In this document: piece by piece, positions 5,154-6,084 of the stretch
Numbering within the stretch: position 1 is the first letter of the stretch
How the letters are laid out: each line of letters opens with the position of its first letter
Assembly: GCA_002030045.1 (NCBI GenBank)
Contig: LQBI01000022.1
Location: 1 to 6,084 of the forward strand
Direction: 5' to 3'
DNA: 6,084 nt
From: Candidatus Aegiribacteria sp. MLS_C
GTDB lineage: Bacteria; Fermentibacterota; Fermentibacteria; Fermentibacterales; JCC-6
Program-made: the position numbers and the translations under genes
Notes under the pieces: generated by a model
What the model was told of the DNA's origin: nothing
The model's database searches: none
Seen by the model: only the letters and a program-made list of their open reading frames with translations

Positions 5154-5523
5154 GAGGCTCATTGTCCATAAAGATAGCATTACGGACAATGAAAACCCCT
5201 GGGGTAAGCAGGACAAGAAGAGGGCCTTCAGAAACGGCCCTCTGAGGCCGGAACGCAAGCCGGGCCATACTCTAGCACCTGGCACCGAAGCGAAAGAACG
5301 CCAGGCTACAAGCGGGCCAGGTATCTACGGCGGGAAACAGTTCCCGCAGATTTGCGGGAAGGGATCGATCCCCGTGACCGGTTCCGGCAGATTTGCGGGA
5401 AGGGGTTGCCCCTGCTGGGGTTTGTCTCTTGGGGGTTTGTCTCTTGGGGTTTGTCTCTTGGGGTTACCTGCATGGGTTAAGCCAGAATCGACCCCCTTCA
5501 TGGGGTCCCTGCGGATCCGGTAG
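5146..5523 (+). CDS. Unknown protein; real-looking N-terminus, C-terminus probably spurious or fused
   Basis: ATG 5146 overlaps the preceding stop (ATGGGTAA) and has AGGAGG at 5131-5136, so translation initiation here is well supported. The first ~30 residues (MGKRLIVHKDSITDNEN, then WGKQDKKRAF) are basic and hydrophilic, with body-style AGG/AAG codons. From about codon 29 (near 5231) the sequence changes: CGC and GCG codons appear and CpG becomes common. The frame then crosses hairpin repeats and a tandem repeat, producing an unlikely Gly/Leu/Cys stretch (GLSLGGLSLGVCLLGL). I read it as the 5' end of a genuine operon gene joined at ~5231-5245 to unrelated DNA and kept open by chance to TAG 5521-5523. 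The change point coincides with the 13-mer GAAACGGCCCTCT that also lies in the long inverted repeat. No function can be assigned. Confidence 0.4.
   Translation: MGKRLIVHKDSITDNENPWGKQDKKRAFRNGPLRPERKPGHTLAPGTEAKERQATSGPGIYGGKQFPQICGKGSIPVTGSGRFAGRGCPCWGLSLGGLSLGVCLLGLPAWVKPESTPFMGSLRIR
5330..5404 (+). repeat. Alternating GCGGGAA/TTCCCGC hairpin array
   Basis: GCGGGAA occurs at 5330-5336, 5354-5360 and 5395-5401. Its complement TTCCCGC is at 5341-5347, with a near match TTCCGGC at 5382-5388. The middle arm can pair with either neighbour: GCGGGAA-ACAG-TTCCCGC, or TTCCCGCA-GATT-TGCGGGAA, an 8-bp stem with a 4-nt loop. A 24-bp unit (5340-5363 and 5381-5404, one mismatch) repeats with a 41-bp offset, close to four helical turns. 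Such arrays occur in replication origins and recombination sites. Confidence 0.8.
5361..5372. other. 12-bp perfect palindrome GGGATCGATCCC
   Basis: It equals its own reverse complement and lies between the two 24-bp hairpin units, so it is part of the same structured cluster. It may be a dimer-binding site. Confidence 0.5.
5417..5463 (+). repeat. Three tandem 14-15-bp repeats (iteron-like)
   Basis: GGGGTTTGTCTCTT occurs at 5417-5430, with one extra G at 5431-5445, and again at 5446-5459. A partial fourth unit GGGGTT begins at 5460. Head-to-tail 14-15-bp units next to hairpins look like short iterons, though strand-slippage expansion is an alternative. Confidence 0.85.
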
Positions 5524-5538
5524 ATCCATGGGGTCCCT
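5499..5538 (+). repeat. Duplicated 12-mer CATGGGGTCCCT
   Basis: Copies lie at 5499-5510 and 5527-5538, offset by 28 bp. Each contains GGGGTCCC, itself a near palindrome. They lie between the tandem repeats and repeat copy B. Confidence 0.6.
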
Positions 5539-5561
5539 CATGGCATACCTGCCAAAACTGC

Positions 5562-5665
5562 TCAGGACGCACGGAAACGGCCCTCTATGGGCAAAACGTC
5601 TTTCAAGGTACTTGCGGCACGAATTGCCCCCCGTTTCGCCGGCCTGTGCTATCCCTGGCGGCCAG
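5562..5665 (-). repeat. Long inverted repeat, copy B (~104 bp)
   Basis: This is the inverted partner of 57-159, nearly identical over its whole length. The two copies enclose about 5.4 kb in opposite orientation, so homologous recombination between them would invert the enclosed segment. The one-base indel between copies changes the reading frame, arguing against a conserved coding role for the repeat itself. Confidence 0.9.
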
Positions 5666-5700
5666 AAGGGACCATACCACAAAGGGGGGAACAGCCCAGT

Positions 5701-5729
5701 CAACCAGGACCAGGGCAACCAGGGACCAG
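5701..5729 (+). repeat. Short tandem duplication CAACCAGG(G)ACCAG
   Basis: CAACCAGGACCAG (5701-5713) is followed after two bases by CAACCAGGGACCAG (5716-5729), i.e. one extra G. It lies just outside repeat copy B and looks like a local slippage product. Confidence 0.55.
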
Positions 5730-5756
5730 CGTAAGGGGGTGCAGTACGTGTTCTAA

Positions 5757-5888
5757 GTCATTGCCCTGTATGGCGTATGGTTGCTACCTGAATCATGCGA
5801 AACGGAAGGACAATTGACCGGCCAGCTCGCTGAATTGAACAAATTGTGCGGCGACGTTGAGGAATTGAGACTTCAGGCCTTCGATTGA
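5757..5888 (+). pseudogene. Coiled-coil C-terminal fragment, no start codon
   Basis: A 43-codon open stretch between TAA (5754-5756) and TGA (5886-5888), with no ATG or GTG start and no SD. The second half, GQLTGQLAELNKLCGDVEEL and on to AFD, places Leu/Val at heptad a/d positions and would form a short amphipathic coiled coil. It reads like the tail of a longer protein whose 5' part is missing or out of frame. Codon use (TTG Leu, GAA, GGC) differs from the body genes. I cannot name the parent family, and a chance open frame is possible. Confidence 0.3.
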
Positions 5889-6009
5889 CCCGGAAAGTTC
5901 ATGTTTCAGTTACGGTATTACGATAATCAAGAACCGGTTGGGTCTGGGCTAGAGTCTAGGGCATAAAAGAAGGCGGGTATTTTTCATATCCGGCCGCACG
6001 CGTAAGGGC

Positions 6010-6084
6010 ATGTCTGATATGATTATCCGACTCTCAAAAAATTATCACAAGGCCCTCAAACGCCCTCGATTTTCACGTCCAAAG
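6010..6084 (+). CDS. Possible 5' fragment of an unknown basic protein at the window edge
   Basis: A frame open from ATG 6010 to the end of the window encodes a basic peptide beginning MSDMIIRLSKNYHKALKRP, with CGA/CGC/CGT Arg codons. The same frame is open back to a TAG near 5950. The nearest SD-like AAGGG is only one or two bases from the ATG, so initiation is weak. It is too short to identify and may be a chance frame. Confidence 0.2.
   Translation, partial: MSDMIIRLSKNYHKALKRPRFSRPK

Larger units (their letters stand above)
5524..6084. other. Right region without a convincing complete gene
   Basis: These 560 bp contain repeat copy B, a short duplication at 5701-5729, a coiled-coil-coding fragment (5757-5888) and a frame open to the right edge. 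CpG and CGA/CGC/CGT codons are frequent, unlike the body. I found no terminator, tRNA or strong promoter. A 76-codon frame from 5587 ends in a Cys-rich tail but starts inside repeat B without an SD, so it is not called. Confidence 0.6.

Noticed and set aside
5330-5404. CRISPR array
   Set aside because: The repeats are 7-24 bp in alternating orientation with irregular short spacing and no cas genes; this is a hairpin array, not direct repeats with unique spacers.
5393-5734. 113-codon + strand frame through the tandem repeats
   Set aside because: It consists of translated tandem and hairpin repeats (repeated GVCLLG) with no SD and foreign composition; chance open frame.
5587-5817. 76-codon frame with a Cys-rich end (C-x2-C-x5-C-x4-C)
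   Set aside because: It starts inside repeat copy B without an SD, and the equivalent frame in copy A is shifted by the indel. The Cys-rich end overlaps the coiled-coil frame. It is not supported as a gene.
5885-5930. Promoter with TTGACC near 5885
   Set aside because: No acceptable -10 hexamer lies 16-18 bp downstream; the only GATAAT-like box is too far away.
1-6084. Complete circular molecule with the window ends joined
   Set aside because: There is no sequence overlap between the two ends, and joining them gives no plausible ParA N-terminus.

Overview
The window looks like a compact bacterial mobile element, most likely an integrative element, phage satellite or small integrative plasmid. 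It lies between two inverted copies of a ~104-bp repeat. A bacterial host is supported by a near-consensus sigma70 promoter (TTGACA, 17-bp spacer, TATATT), strong Shine-Dalgarno sites, a rho-independent terminator, and a primase-helicase with bacterial/phage DnaG-like and DnaB-like parts. The coding body (about 160-5240) has a distinctive style: Arg is almost always AGG/AGA, Ile is often ATA, CpG is scarce, the coding strand is purine-rich, and all genes are on the + strand. This resembles some anaerobic or thermophilic bacteria, but I cannot name the taxon.

Left part (1-970): the window opens inside a ParA-type ATPase gene. Its deviant Walker A motif is intact, but the frame runs straight into repeat copy A (57-159) and the rest of ParA is absent. 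Overlapping its stop is a 171-aa HGG-motif, zinc-binding-like phage protein. Then comes a ~365-bp intergenic region holding a duplicated 18-bp motif, a 14-bp palindrome, a strong terminator, a 12-7-12 inverted repeat and the promoter.

Central operon (1097-5153+): the promoter drives a complete tyrosine recombinase. It is followed, tightly packed or overlapping, by an unknown acidic protein, a 64-aa small protein, a 757-aa primase-helicase (C4 zinc ribbon, Toprim, linker domain, DnaB-type helicase) and an excisionase-like HTH protein. A further gene starts inside the HTH gene's end. Integration plus self-contained replication priming and unwinding is the logic of a self-replicating integrative element or satellite.

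Right part (5240-6084): composition changes sharply near 5231-5245, with CpG becoming common. The region has no convincing complete gene. It is dense in structured repeats: alternating GCGGGAA/TTCCCGC arms, a 12-bp palindrome, a three-unit 14-15-bp tandem repeat and a duplicated 12-mer. These make it a candidate replication origin or recombination site. Repeat copy B (5562-5665) follows, then what look like remnants: a coiled-coil tail and an ORF open to the window edge.

All function calls rest on motif reading by eye; no searches or computed statistics were available.
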